Of a DNA stretch of 23,583 nucleotides, positions 8,239-16,012 are shown piece by piece (positions within the stretch are counted from its first letter, which is position 1; each line of letters opens with the position of its first letter). The position numbers were made by a program, and so were the translations under genes. Origin of the DNA: an uncultured Oscillospiraceae bacterium (GTDB lineage: Bacteria; Bacillota; Clostridia; Oscillospirales; Acutalibacteraceae); contig URQB01000026.1 of the NCBI GenBank assembly GCA_900549825.1, forward strand, positions 1 to 23,583, read 5' to 3'. The notes below the pieces were generated by a model, which did not search any database, was not told the DNA's origin, and saw only the letters and a program-made list of their open reading frames with translations.

Positions 8239-9690
8239 TCAATCACGGATGGTAGACGGCAGCTTCGGCAGGAAAAACTGCGCCGTCCCCTTCAGCCGCG
8301 CAAACGAACGCGGATTCCATAGCTGCGGTGCGGCCGGATGGATACCCAATGCCGCCAGCAGCGGCGTGACCATCTGGAAACGCTGTTCAAAGCTCTCCGC
8401 ATTGCGCCGTTCCTCCCTCGTCCACCCGGCTTCCGCCACGGCGGCGAAACGGGGATAGCACATCTCGCTCATATGTGCCAAGGTTTCGATATATTCCGTC
8501 CAAACCGTTGCTTCCACGCCTAGGATATTTTTCTGATAGATCGGGCGCACATCCTTGAGCGCCGGACGGTAACGGTAAGTCTTCCGCAGCGGGGTCATGG
8601 CATAGGGATAATCGCAGTAATAATGATAGAAATCAGAGACGATCACCTTTCCGCCGCCGTTTGCCCAGTGCGCGCACGCTCCGTTTCTGTCCATCCACAT
8701 CTGTACAACAGCGGATGGGTCGAGGTTTCCGCCGCGCAGGGATTCGTTCCAGACAACGGCCGTCCTTCCCCGTGCGCCCAGCCAGGAAATGATACGGTTC
8801 ATAAAATAGCCCTGCAGCTCCTGTTCGTTGGCGATGCCTTCCTCGCGCATGCGCGCCTGGCAGTCAGGGCAGGATTTCCAGCGGGCCTTCGGCGCCTCGT
8901 CCCCGCCGATATGGATATAGCGGGAGGGAAAAACAGCGAGTATCTCTTCCAGCACATCAAAGAGGAACCGAAAGGTTTCCTCCTTGCCCGCGCAAAGGAT
9001 ATCCTTAAAAATCCCCTGTTTCGTCTGCACCTGAAACGGCCCGCCTGTGCAGGAGAGGGCGGGATTCGCCGCCAGCACAGCGGATGTGTGGCCCGGCATA
9101 TCGAACTCCGGCACCACCTCAATGTAGCGCTCGGCACAGTAATCCACAATTTCCCGCAGCTGCTCCTGTGTATAAATGCCTCCATAGGGGCCGTCCGCAT
9201 GAATACCTCCGAAGTCGGAACTGGCGCGGACCGAGCTGATCTTTGTCAGGCGCGGATGCTCCCTGATCTCGATGCGCCAGCCCTGGTCGTCCGTAAGATG
9301 CCAGTGAAACACATTCATCTTAAACAGTGCCGCGGCGTCAATCATCTTCTTCAAATCCGCGACTGAAAAGAAATGGCGGGCACAGTCGACCATAAAGGCG
9401 CGGTAGGGGTAAGCTGGCTCATCACAGATGCACATACACGGGACTTTCCCCACGCTGGTGGCAATGAGCTGCCGGACCGACTGCATTGCATAAAACAGCC
9501 CGCGCGGCGTACCCGCACAGATGGTAATCCCCTCCGGGCGGACATGCAGGCGGTAGCTCTCTGGGCCGGAAATCCGCGTATCAATCGTGCGCGTAACGAA
9601 ATCCTCAACACGCCCCTCACGCGGGATCGGAAAAAAGCCTTCCTTTCGTCGGATTTGATTAGGCCTTGGGATAATATTGCAACGATACAT
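8239..9690 (-). CDS. GH20 beta-N-acetylhexosaminidase, cytoplasmic
   Basis: The protein has 483 residues; the ATG at 9690 has AAGGA eight bases upstream. It would remove terminal beta-linked GlcNAc or GalNAc by substrate-assisted catalysis. Residues 1 to about 90 form the usual alpha/beta GH20b domain (ending with GTPRGLFYAMQSVRQL and EPAYPYR). The TIM-barrel catalytic domain follows, with HWHLTDDQGW at 129-138, EFDMPGH at 195-201, the catalytic Asp-Glu pair in HIGGDE at 260-265, VWNE at 313-316 and a TVWTEY-type motif at 395-400. There is no signal peptide, so it probably acts on imported oligosaccharides inside the cell. It has its own promoter with a palindrome inside it, and its own terminator. 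The exact substrate cannot be told from the sequence. Confidence 0.95.
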   Translation of the reverse strand: MYRCNIIPRPNQIRRKEGFFPIPREGRVEDFVTRTIDTRISGPESYRLHVRPEGITICAGTPRGLFYAMQSVRQLIATSVGKVPCMCICDEPAYPYRAFMVDCARHFFSVADLKKMIDAAALFKMNVFHWHLTDDQGWRIEIREHPRLTKISSVRASSDFGGIHADGPYGGIYTQEQLREIVDYCAERYIEVVPEFDMPGHTSAVLAANPALSCTGGPFQVQTKQGIFKDILCAGKEETFRFLFDVLEEILAVFPSRYIHIGGDEAPKARWKSCPDCQARMREEGIANEQELQGYFMNRIISWLGARGRTAVVWNESLRGGNLDPSAVVQMWMDRNGACAHWANGGGKVIVSDFYHYYCDYPYAMTPLRKTYRYRPALKDVRPIYQKNILGVEATVWTEYIETLAHMSEMCYPRFAAVAEAGWTREERRNAESFEQRFQMVTPLLAALGIHPAAPQLWNPRSFARLKGTAQFFLPKLPSTIRD

Positions 9691-9763
9691 TCTCGTCGTC
9701 CTTCCATATCAAATGGACAGAGCCATATCCATTCCGTCCGTTTGCCAGCGTGATCCTGTATCC

Positions 9764-9792
9764 ATTATAATCAAAGCATCCGGCGGATGCAA
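9764..9792 (-). promoter_or_regulatory. Promoter of the GH20 gene
   Basis: On the minus strand, -35 TTGCAT (9792-9787), a 17-base spacer and a perfect -10 TATAAT (9769-9764), giving a leader of roughly 70 bases. Its presence argues against a short overlapping frame (9659-9871) being a real gene. Confidence 0.75.
9776..9790. promoter_or_regulatory. Palindrome in the GH20 promoter, probable repressor operator
   Basis: GCATCC-GGC-GGATGC is a perfect 6-bp-arm inverted repeat in the spacer, and it overlaps the -35 box. A protein bound there would block RNA polymerase. The regulator is not identifiable here; the AraC-type gene at 12431 is a distant, unproven candidate. Confidence 0.45.
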
Positions 9793-10223
9793 GCAAAGAA
9801 TTTTTTCGTCCTTTTAAGCGTTGCCGTTTCCAAACGCATCCGGCTTCACTAACCATATTTTCATTGATCAAATGGTTGGAAAAGGGCCGCTTAAGAGAAG
9901 GGCCCTCTCCCCTTTCTCATTTCGATAAATGGTTTGGGACTGCAGTATTTATTTGCGGAGATCAAAAATCGTTAACCTTGTCGCAGGTGATTGATGACCG
10001 CAGGCCAGTGATCCGCTTCTGCTACGTTTCTTGCAGCCTGCGGTTATCTTCGTAAAGCATAATGGCTTTACGCATGTATAATCCTGGCGGTTTGCCCCTC
10101 GATCATACCTTCCTAAAGTTGTGTAAAAGATGCATATAGGCGTCGCCTGCATACGTTAGCCGAAGAAGCGGGTCAGGCAGGTAAAACATCAATCTGCCGC
10201 GCTTCCACGAGCGCAACAAAAGC
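9793..10223. other. Gene-free stretch between the GH20 promoter and thrS unit
   Basis: I see only very short frames. On the minus strand just before the 10224-10257 hairpin is turned over (10222-10166), one frame reads LVEARQIDVLPA and then a stop. This could be the last residues of the degraded metallophosphoesterase described at 10270-10458. Otherwise nothing is recognised. Confidence 0.4.
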
Positions 10224-10257
10224 AGGCCGTATCAGAGCTGGGGCTCTGATACGGCCT
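10224..10257. terminator. 15-bp hairpin after the thrS unit, probable terminator
   Basis: AGGCCGTATCAGAGC pairs perfectly with GCTCTGATACGGCCT around a 4-base loop. On the minus strand (the direction of thrS) the stem is followed by GCTTTTG; on the plus strand it is followed by TTT. It is the first strong terminator-like structure after thrS, about 220 bases beyond the stop. Confidence 0.6.
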
Positions 10258-10269
10258 TTTCAATGGTAT

Positions 10270-10458
10270 AGCGCGGAACGCATCCAATTGATCGCGCCCC
10301 ATCTCCAGATAGGCGATCGTCTAAGTTGTAAAGGCCGTGGACTTGTCCTGATAAATCGAGCGCTCGTCGAGCATCAAAAAATAGCTGTGGCCGGAGATCA
10401 ACACAGCCTGCGAGTATTTGTCGAGCAGGCGCTTCAGGCTCTGATCGCCCGGCCTCTT
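10270..10458 (-). pseudogene. Degraded C-terminal fragment of a metallophosphoesterase
   Basis: Just after thrS the minus strand encodes, in one frame, a fragment reading SLKRLLDKYSQAVLISGHS and then LDERSIYQD. A TAG (10321-10323) interrupts it, and the same frame goes on with TIAYLEMGRDQLDAF. The order 'leader of QAV-hydrophobic-SGHS, then DERSI-Q, then FT, then a T-x-AYLE strand' is what I expect at the C-terminal end of calcineurin-like metallophosphoesterases, where the motif is GHSH or GHTH. The second His is Tyr here and the FTxxNTG-type strand is shortened. There is no start codon with a ribosome binding site, and no N-terminal metal motifs are present. I read it as a remnant, not a gene. 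Confidence 0.5.
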
Positions 10459-10478
10459 TCACGCATTGATGGGAACGC

Positions 10479-12419
10479 TTACCGTTTTTTCTCCGCAATC
10501 TCCAGCAGCGCGCGGGCCAGGAAATCGTCGATCGCCATCGCGCCGATGTCGCCTTCCCCGCGGAGGCGGACCGATACCGTCCCGCTTTCGGCCTCCTTAT
10601 CGCCGACGACGAGCATATACGGGATCTTCTGCAGCTGCGCTTCGCGGATCTTGTAGCCGATTTTTTCGCTGCGCCCGTCGAGTTCCACGCGAAGCCCTGC
10701 GTCGAACAGCTTCTCATAAACCGCCCGCGCCGCCTCATGGTGCCGCTCGGAGATCGGCAGGATGCGCACCTGCTCCGGCGCAAGCCACAGCGGGAACGCA
10801 CCCGCGTATTTTTCGATCAGCAGGGCGAGCGTGCGCTCATAGCAGCCGATGGAGGTGCGGTGGATGATATAGGGATTCTTCTTAACGCCATCCTTATCCG
10901 TATATTCCATGCCGAATTTTTCCGCAAGCATCTGGTCGATCTGGATGGTGATGAGCGTATCCTCCTTGCCGTGGACATTCTTGATCTGGATATCGAGCTT
11001 CGGCCCGTAAAATGCGGCCTCGCCCACGCCCACGGCATAGTCGAGCTCCAAATGGTCGAGGATTTTCTGCATCGCGCACTGTGCTTCATCCCATTGCTCT
11101 GGCGTGCCGATATATTTTTCACGGTCGTCCGGATCCCACTGGGAGAAGCGGTAAGATACGTCCTCATAAAGCCCCACCGTTTTCAGCATGAAGATGGCGA
11201 GCTCCAGGCAGCCCCTGAATTCATCCTCCAGCTGCTCGGGCGTACACATCAGGTGCCCCTCGGAGATCGTGAACTGCCGCACGCGAATCAGGCCATGCAT
11301 CTCGCCGGACGCTTCGTTGCGGAAGAGCGTAGAGGTCTCGTTATAGCGCAGGGGCAGATCGCGGTAGGATCTCGATTTGTTGAGATACGCCTGGTACTGG
11401 AACGGGCAGGTCATCGGGCGCAGGGCGAAAACCTCGTCGTCCTTTTCCTCATCGCCCAGTACGAACATGCCGTCCTTATAGTGATCCCAGTGGCCGGAAA
11501 TCTTGTAGAGGTCGCTTTTCGCCATAAACGGCGTTTTCGTCAGCAGCCAGCCGCGTTTTTGCTCCTCATCCTCCACGAAGCGCTGGAGGATCTGAATGAT
11601 GCGCGCGCCCTTCGGCAGCAGGATCGGCAAGCCCTGGCCGATCACATCGGAGGTTGTGAAGAGCTCGAGCTCCCGGCCAAGCTTGTTGTGGTCGCGCTTT
11701 TTCGCCTCCTCCAGCTGAGTAAGGTACGCTTCCAGCTCAGACTGCTTCGGAAACGCCGTGCCGTAAATGCGCTGGAGCATCTTATTCTTTGCATCGCCGC
11801 GCCAGTACGCGCCCGTGCAGCTGGTGAGCCTGATGGCCTTCACGCGGCCGGTATCCGGGATGTGCGGCCCCGCGCAAAGCTCCGTGAATTCCCCCTGCTG
11901 ATAAAAGGAAATTGCCTCGCCCTTGCCGGCATGCTCTCCGATCAGCTCCACCTTATATGGTTCGTTTCTCTCCTCCATCAGCCGTATGGCCTCTTCGGGG
12001 GAGAGTTCAAACCGCTCGAGCGGCAGCGCTTCCTTGACGATCTTTTTCATCTCGGCCTCGATTTTGGAGAGCGCCTCGGGGGTAAAGGGCTCCTCCGCGT
12101 CGAAATCGTAATAGAAGCCGTTGTCGATCGCCGGGCCGATGGTGAGCTTCACATCCGGATACAGCCGTTTGACCGCCTGTGCCATGATGTGCGAGGCCGT
12201 GTGCCAGAAGGCGTGTTTGCCCTCACCATCGTCAAAGGTAAGGATCGAGAGCTCGCAGCCATCCGGCAACGCGGTGCGCAGGTCGCACGCTTCCCCGTTG
12301 ATTTTGCATGCGCACGCGGCCTTGTAAAGCCCTGCGCCGAGGGATTTGGCAACGTCTAAAGCCGTTGTCCCGTCTTCATACCGGCGGATTTCGCCGCCTT
12401 TTAAGGTAACATTTATCAT
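10479..12419 (-). CDS. thrS: Threonyl-tRNA synthetase
   Basis: The protein has 646 residues and charges tRNA-Thr in the cytoplasm. The ATG at 12419 has AGGAGG seven bases upstream; longer in-frame starts lie inside the AraC gene. Domains in order: TGS (about 1-62); the zinc-type editing domain with HTASH at 73-77 and CAGPH at 182-186; the class II catalytic domain with RPMTCPF (Cys 338), motif 2 FRNE at 366-369, the GHLMC segment (His 389) and IHRTSIGCYERT (His 520, motif 3 Arg 529); and the anticodon-binding domain from about 545 (LAPEQVRILPIS). Cys 338, His 389 and His 520 match the catalytic zinc ligands of ThrRS. Wording around motif 2 (SGEMHGLIRVRQFTISEGHL) is the Clostridia-type variant rather than the E. 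coli one. It lies 11 bases behind the AraC gene, in one unit with a Thr T-box further upstream. Confidence 0.96.
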   Translation of the reverse strand: MINVTLKGGEIRRYEDGTTALDVAKSLGAGLYKAACACKINGEACDLRTALPDGCELSILTFDDGEGKHAFWHTASHIMAQAVKRLYPDVKLTIGPAIDNGFYYDFDAEEPFTPEALSKIEAEMKKIVKEALPLERFELSPEEAIRLMEERNEPYKVELIGEHAGKGEAISFYQQGEFTELCAGPHIPDTGRVKAIRLTSCTGAYWRGDAKNKMLQRIYGTAFPKQSELEAYLTQLEEAKKRDHNKLGRELELFTTSDVIGQGLPILLPKGARIIQILQRFVEDEEQKRGWLLTKTPFMAKSDLYKISGHWDHYKDGMFVLGDEEKDDEVFALRPMTCPFQYQAYLNKSRSYRDLPLRYNETSTLFRNEASGEMHGLIRVRQFTISEGHLMCTPEQLEDEFRGCLELAIFMLKTVGLYEDVSYRFSQWDPDDREKYIGTPEQWDEAQCAMQKILDHLELDYAVGVGEAAFYGPKLDIQIKNVHGKEDTLITIQIDQMLAEKFGMEYTDKDGVKKNPYIIHRTSIGCYERTLALLIEKYAGAFPLWLAPEQVRILPISERHHEAARAVYEKLFDAGLRVELDGRSEKIGYKIREAQLQKIPYMLVVGDKEAESGTVSVRLRGEGDIGAMAIDDFLARALLEIAEKKR

Positions 12420-12430
12420 AATATAGCCTC

Positions 12431-13297
12431 CTATTTGATTTTCTGATCTGCGGCCTTCTCCGTGTGGGAAGCCTCTGTTCCCCTGCGGTAAGCCGAAGGC
12501 GTTATGCCGTATTCCTTTTTGAAATCCCGGCTGAATTGGAATTGGGAATAATACCCGACCCTCTCCGAAATCTCGCTGATGTTCTGCCCCCCGGCGCACA
12601 GCAGCTCCTTTGCGCGCTGCAGCCGCGCCGTCTGCAAATAAGCCTTTGGGGAAACGCCCATCTCCTCGGTAAAATACTTGCGGAAGTTCCGCTCGGATAG
12701 GTGAAGCTCCCTTGCAAGCTCAGACATCTGAATTTTTTCCTCCAGATGCGCCCGCATATAAGATACCGCTTCGCGGATTTCCGCCTCATAGGCGGATACG
12801 GCGAGCTTCCTCCCGCCTTTTTCCATCGCTTCCTGCCATTCGTACAGGGCAAACGCAAACTGCAGGCTGAGCTGATGGCACGCAAGGGGCTCCGGCGGCT
12901 CCTTCGCCGCGGCCAGGGCCGTATAAAAAGCCTCCTGCGCCTGCCCGCGCGCCGCCTGATAAATCCGGCCAGCACGCAGCGGCGGCCTGCCTTTCTCGCA
13001 CCGGAAGCGGAAGGCGGCTGCCCGCGTATCCGCCCGCGCTTCCACTGCAACGGCCTGTTTCCCGTCCAGCAACAGCACACACCCGGCCTGCAGCGGGTAC
13101 GCCTTCTGGCGGCAGGTAATTTTCAACTCGCCCCCTGTGCAGTGAAAGAGGAAATAATCCGCTTTCGGGCGGCCCGGATGCCAGACGGGCTCTTGTTCTT
13201 CCCGCATGGCCGCGCCGCTGTAAATCCCCGCCTCCAGCAGCCGCGGGACAAACACATCCCCGCCGCCCTGAAATACCAACACGCGATTTTTTCCCAC
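12431..13297 (-). CDS. AraC-family transcriptional regulator
   Basis: The protein has 288 residues. The start chosen is GTG 13297, with AAAGGAGG nine bases upstream; a 25-codon extension to 13372 (TTG) has no ribosome binding site. The N-terminal 165 residues look like a cupin-type sensing domain (segments such as YFLFHCTGGELKI and PLQAGCVLLLDG). The last part (about 173-272) is a standard double helix-turn-helix: EAVSYMRAHLEEKIQMSELA, LHLSERNFRKYF, then ISERVGYYSQFQFSRDFKKE and GITPSAYRR. AraC proteins with this layout usually bind a sugar-related ligand. Its TAG stop is part of the thrS ribosome binding site, so both genes are translated from one message. It sits about 340 bases after a threonine T-box, an unusual place for a sugar-type regulator. 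Targets unknown. Confidence 0.92.
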   Translation of the reverse strand: MGKNRVLVFQGGGDVFVPRLLEAGIYSGAAMREEQEPVWHPGRPKADYFLFHCTGGELKITCRQKAYPLQAGCVLLLDGKQAVAVEARADTRAAAFRFRCEKGRPPLRAGRIYQAARGQAQEAFYTALAAAKEPPEPLACHQLSLQFAFALYEWQEAMEKGGRKLAVSAYEAEIREAVSYMRAHLEEKIQMSELARELHLSERNFRKYFTEEMGVSPKAYLQTARLQRAKELLCAGGQNISEISERVGYYSQFQFSRDFKKEYGITPSAYRRGTEASHTEKAADQKIK

Positions 13298-13463
13298 TGG
13301 CAATCCCCTCCTTTCCGCTTCCTGCCGGAAAGTATATAAAGCATACCGTTTTCTGTATGGATAAAAAAGCAAAAAGGTGTAAACTGAAAATCACAGAGCG
13401 GATGGAAAAAAAGCCAGCCCTCTGCCCCCATATCAAACGATCATAAAATTGGAGGCGTCCATT

Positions 13464-13634
13464 ATGCTGAAACATCCCTTCCGCTGGTTGTTCACCCGCC
13501 TTGGCCTGGGAATAGCCCTGAGTAATGGCGGCGCGCACGCCCCCTTCTCTCGCAGCCATCTCGCTTACCAATATCTGCAGGATGAACTCATTTACCGATA
13601 CCTAGGGGAGGAACACATCCACGAAATGAAATAG
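13464..13634 (+). CDS. Possible small protein, 56 residues, antisense to the T-box/AraC leader
   Basis: The frame starts at ATG 13464, with GGAGG eight bases upstream, and stops just before the T-box terminator hairpin. The sequence starts MLKHPFRWLFTRLGLG and ends with EEHIHEMK; it has an amphipathic basic front and an acidic, Tyr-rich rear. No family recognised. It lies on the strand opposite the transcript that links the T-box to AraC-thrS. No clear promoter was found, although the terminator hairpin could also serve this strand. The only support is the good ribosome binding site. Confidence 0.35.
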   Translation: MLKHPFRWLFTRLGLGIALSNGGAHAPFSRSHLAYQYLQDELIYRYLGEEHIHEMK

Positions 13635-13638
13635 TAAC

Positions 13639-13680
13639 AAAAAAAGCTTCATCCCTCCTCTGTCAAGGGATGAAGCTTTT
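13639..13680 (-). terminator. T-box regulated terminator
   Basis: A 14-bp stem (AAAAGCTTCATCCC with its complement, 11-base loop) is followed on the minus strand by a run of seven T. It directly follows the conserved T-box sequence and would compete with the antiterminator. When uncharged tRNA-Thr binds, read-through reaches AraC and thrS. Confidence 0.9.
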
Positions 13681-13903
13681 GGCTCCACGGTTCCACCCTG
13701 CTTGCGGTTTTATAAACCGCCGCTCAAAACACCTTAACGCGGCGCGCACGGCATATCTTAACGCGGCTCATGCCGCTTTTCGATACACGCTCCGGAGCGG
13801 TATGCTTCCCGCAACCCTACGCCCGATCCCAGCACACTTCGGGCGCTCTCTGCCAAGGCTATTATTAAGGAAAGCACTTCTCCATCTCAGCTTTTTTAGG
13901 ATC
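13639..13903 (-). ncRNA. T-box riboswitch, threonine-specific
   Basis: On the minus strand, the leader has the conserved T-box AGGGTGGAACCGTG (13699-13686), whose TGGA bulge would pair with the UCCA end of uncharged tRNA. It is followed at once by a strong terminator (13639-13680). Stem I can be folded with GGAG/CTCC below and GCTTTCC/GGGAAGC above an internal loop. The 3' side of that loop reads ATACCG, placing ACC (13801-13799), a threonine codon, in the specifier position. An AGAGAG motif lies on the 5' side and a GCCCGA/TCGGGC apical arm above. The Thr specifier agrees with thrS downstream, though the AraC gene lies in between. Expected behaviour: threonine starvation raises expression of both genes. 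Confidence 0.9.
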
Positions 13904-13909
13904 GGTTTT

Positions 13910-13938
13910 ATCCTATCACCGCGGGGCGTCTTTGTCAA
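13910..13938 (-). promoter_or_regulatory. Promoter of the T-box-AraC-thrS unit
   Basis: On the minus strand, -35 TTGACA (13938-13933), a 17-base spacer and -10 TAGGAT (13915-13910). It lies back to back with the rny promoter, about 110 bases apart. Confidence 0.85.
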
Positions 13939-14048
13939 GCGCCCTTAAATGGAAATTTTTCGTCTCTTCAGAAACAGAGCCTCGCCGGCTTCTGAAGGTA
14001 TGAATTTGTTTTTCCCGTCGAAAATTGCCACGCGGGAATACAATTTTC

Positions 14049-14077
14049 TTGACAGTTTCTCCTGTTCGGGGTAAAAT
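14049..14077 (+). promoter_or_regulatory. Promoter of rny
   Basis: -35 TTGACA (14049-14054), a 17-base spacer and -10 TAAAAT (14072-14077). The leader to the rny start is about 220 bases. It contains CAGGGCA (14154-14160) and TGCCCTG (14218-14224), able to pair around an inner G-rich/C-rich arm. No known riboswitch recognised. Confidence 0.85.
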
Positions 14078-14306
14078 ATTAAGGATGGTGTATCAGTATG
14101 CGAACCCATACATCGTTTTGCGCATTTTTCTGAAATAAAAGGCAATCAAGCTTCAGGGCATATAGATCTTCCTTTCCTGTAAAAGGGAGAGGTGGGAGGT
14201 TTTTTCCCCTTCCCGTGTGCCCTGCCGCAGGCAAATCTGCTGCGATTCTTTTGATGATGAACAACAACTAAAAAAACTTGTAATGAGGGAGGTGCTACTT
14301 TATTTC

Positions 14307-15863
14307 ATGACGGACATTATAAAAATCATAATCGCCGTGGTCGTAAGCGCTGTTGTGTTTGGCATCGCGGGCTTTTTGCTCGGCCAGCTGCACCGCAAGC
14401 GCGTTGCTGAAGCAGAGATTGGCTCTGCCACGCAGGAGGCGACCCGGATTGTAAACAATGCCCTTGCCGAGGCCGAAACCAAGAAGAAGGAAGCCATCAT
14501 CGAGGCAAAGGACGAGATCCACAAACAGCGCAACGAGCTGGAACGTGAGCTGCGGGAACGCCGCTCCGAGGTCCAGCGCCAGGAACGCAGGATCATCCAG
14601 AAGGAGGAGACGCTCGACCGCAAGATCGAAAATCTTGAAAAAAAGGATGAAACCCTCAACAAAAAGCTCAAGGATGCTCAAACGCGTCTGGATGAAGTAG
14701 AGAGCATCAAAAGAAGCCAGTTTGAAATGCTTGAGCGGATCTCCGGGTTCACACAGGAGCAGGCGAAAGAATACCTGCTGAAAAACCTGGAGGACGACCT
14801 GACCCATGAGAAGGCCGTTAAAATCATGGAATTCGAACAGAAGACCAGGGATGAGGCGGATACGCTCGCACGGGAGATCGTTGCAACTGCCATTCAGCGC
14901 TGTGCCGCCGACCACGCGGCGGAAGCAACCGTTTCCGTCGTCTCGCTGCCCAACGATGAGATGAAGGGCCGCATCATCGGCCGTGAGGGCCGCAATATCC
15001 GCGCGCTTGAAACGATCACGGGCGTCGATCTGATTATCGACGACACGCCCGAGGCCATCACCCTTTCCAGCTTTGATCCGGTGCGCCGCGAAATTGCCCG
15101 CGTATCGCTGGAGAAGCTGATCGCAGACGGGCGCATCCATCCCGCCCGGATCGAAGAAACCGTTGAAAAAGCGCGCCGCGAGGTGGAAGCCACCATCAAA
15201 CAGGCTGGCGAACGCGCTGTGGTTGACGCGGGCGTGAACGGCATTCATCCGGAGCTCGTAAAGCTCCTCGGCAAGCTGAAGTACCGTACAAGCTACGGCC
15301 AGAACGTGCTGAACCATTCTCTGGAGGTCTCCTACATCGCGGGGCTTATGGCTTCGGAAATCGGCGCGGATATCAAAACCGCACGCCGTGCAGGCCTCCT
15401 GCATGATATCGGCAAGGCGCTGGATCATGAGTTCGACGGATCCCACGTGGAACTCGGCGTGGAATACGCCAAGCGCTTCCGCGAAAACGAAGCGGTGGTT
15501 CATGCAATTCATGCGCACCACGGCGATGTGGAGCCCAAAACAATTGTCGCCTGCCTGGTGCAGGCAGCGGACGCTATCTCCGCAGCCCGCCCCGGCGCAC
15601 GGCGCGAAAACGTCCAGAACTACATCAAACGGTTGGAAAAGCTTGAGGAAATCGCAAACTCCTTCGAAGGCGTTGACCGCTCCTTCGCCATTCAGGCGGG
15701 CCGCGAGGTACGCATCATGGTGAAGCCCGAGGTCATTACCGATGATAAGATGACGCTCATCGCGCGTGAAATCGTCAAAAAGATCGAGAATGAGCTTGAA
15801 TATCCCGGGCAGATCAAGGTTAACATAATCCGTGAAAACCGCGCTGTTGATTACGCAAAATAA
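14307..15863 (+). CDS. rny: Ribonuclease Y (endoribonuclease, membrane-anchored)
   Basis: The protein has 518 residues, close to the usual 520, with ATG at 14307 and GGGAGGTG about 12 bases upstream. A longer frame to 14217 lacks a ribosome binding site. RNase Y starts mRNA decay in Firmicutes from the inner face of the membrane. Visible domains: an N-terminal membrane helix (about 4-26), a long charged coiled coil (about 30-200), a KH domain with GRIIGREGRNIR at about 221-232 (GREG loop 225-228), and an HD phosphodiesterase domain with LLHDIGK (His 366, Asp 367) and later HAHHGD. It ends KVNIIRENRAVDYAK, the family signature. Its own promoter precedes it and a good terminator follows. ymdB comes next, the same order as in Bacillus subtilis. 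Confidence 0.97.
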   Translation: MTDIIKIIIAVVVSAVVFGIAGFLLGQLHRKRVAEAEIGSATQEATRIVNNALAEAETKKKEAIIEAKDEIHKQRNELERELRERRSEVQRQERRIIQKEETLDRKIENLEKKDETLNKKLKDAQTRLDEVESIKRSQFEMLERISGFTQEQAKEYLLKNLEDDLTHEKAVKIMEFEQKTRDEADTLAREIVATAIQRCAADHAAEATVSVVSLPNDEMKGRIIGREGRNIRALETITGVDLIIDDTPEAITLSSFDPVRREIARVSLEKLIADGRIHPARIEETVEKARREVEATIKQAGERAVVDAGVNGIHPELVKLLGKLKYRTSYGQNVLNHSLEVSYIAGLMASEIGADIKTARRAGLLHDIGKALDHEFDGSHVELGVEYAKRFRENEAVVHAIHAHHGDVEPKTIVACLVQAADAISAARPGARRENVQNYIKRLEKLEEIANSFEGVDRSFAIQAGREVRIMVKPEVITDDKMTLIAREIVKKIENELEYPGQIKVNIIRENRAVDYAK

Positions 15864-15883
15864 CTGCTTTTCAGGAAACTTGG

Positions 15884-15914
15884 GAGGGTATGCAGGGATG
15901 TATACCCTCTTTTT
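15884..15914 (+). terminator. Rho-independent terminator of rny
   Basis: An 8-bp stem (GAGGGTAT / ATACCCTC, 10-base loop) followed by five T, about 20 bases after the rny stop. ymdB downstream therefore depends on read-through or its own weak promoter. Confidence 0.85.
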
Positions 15915-16012
15915 GCATTCGTACTTTCTTCCCTTGAACAGCTTATCTCCACTTCCGGATGCTGCAACCGGGGAAATCACTGCGTATAACCAGCACAGAA
16001 AGGCATGATCGC

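Noticed and set aside
8036..8242. 68-codon minus-strand frame between GH20 and galT
   Set aside because: It runs through the GH20 terminator hairpin and has no ribosome binding site.
9659..9871. 70-codon minus-strand frame overlapping the start of the GH20 gene
   Set aside because: It begins at TTG without a ribosome binding site, and the strong GH20 promoter lies inside it.
10737..12359. Long plus-strand frame opposite thrS
   Set aside because: Shadow of thrS, whose motifs are all intact on the minus strand.
14295..15980. Long minus-strand frame opposite rny
   Set aside because: Shadow of the highly codon-biased rny gene; no ribosome binding site or domain.
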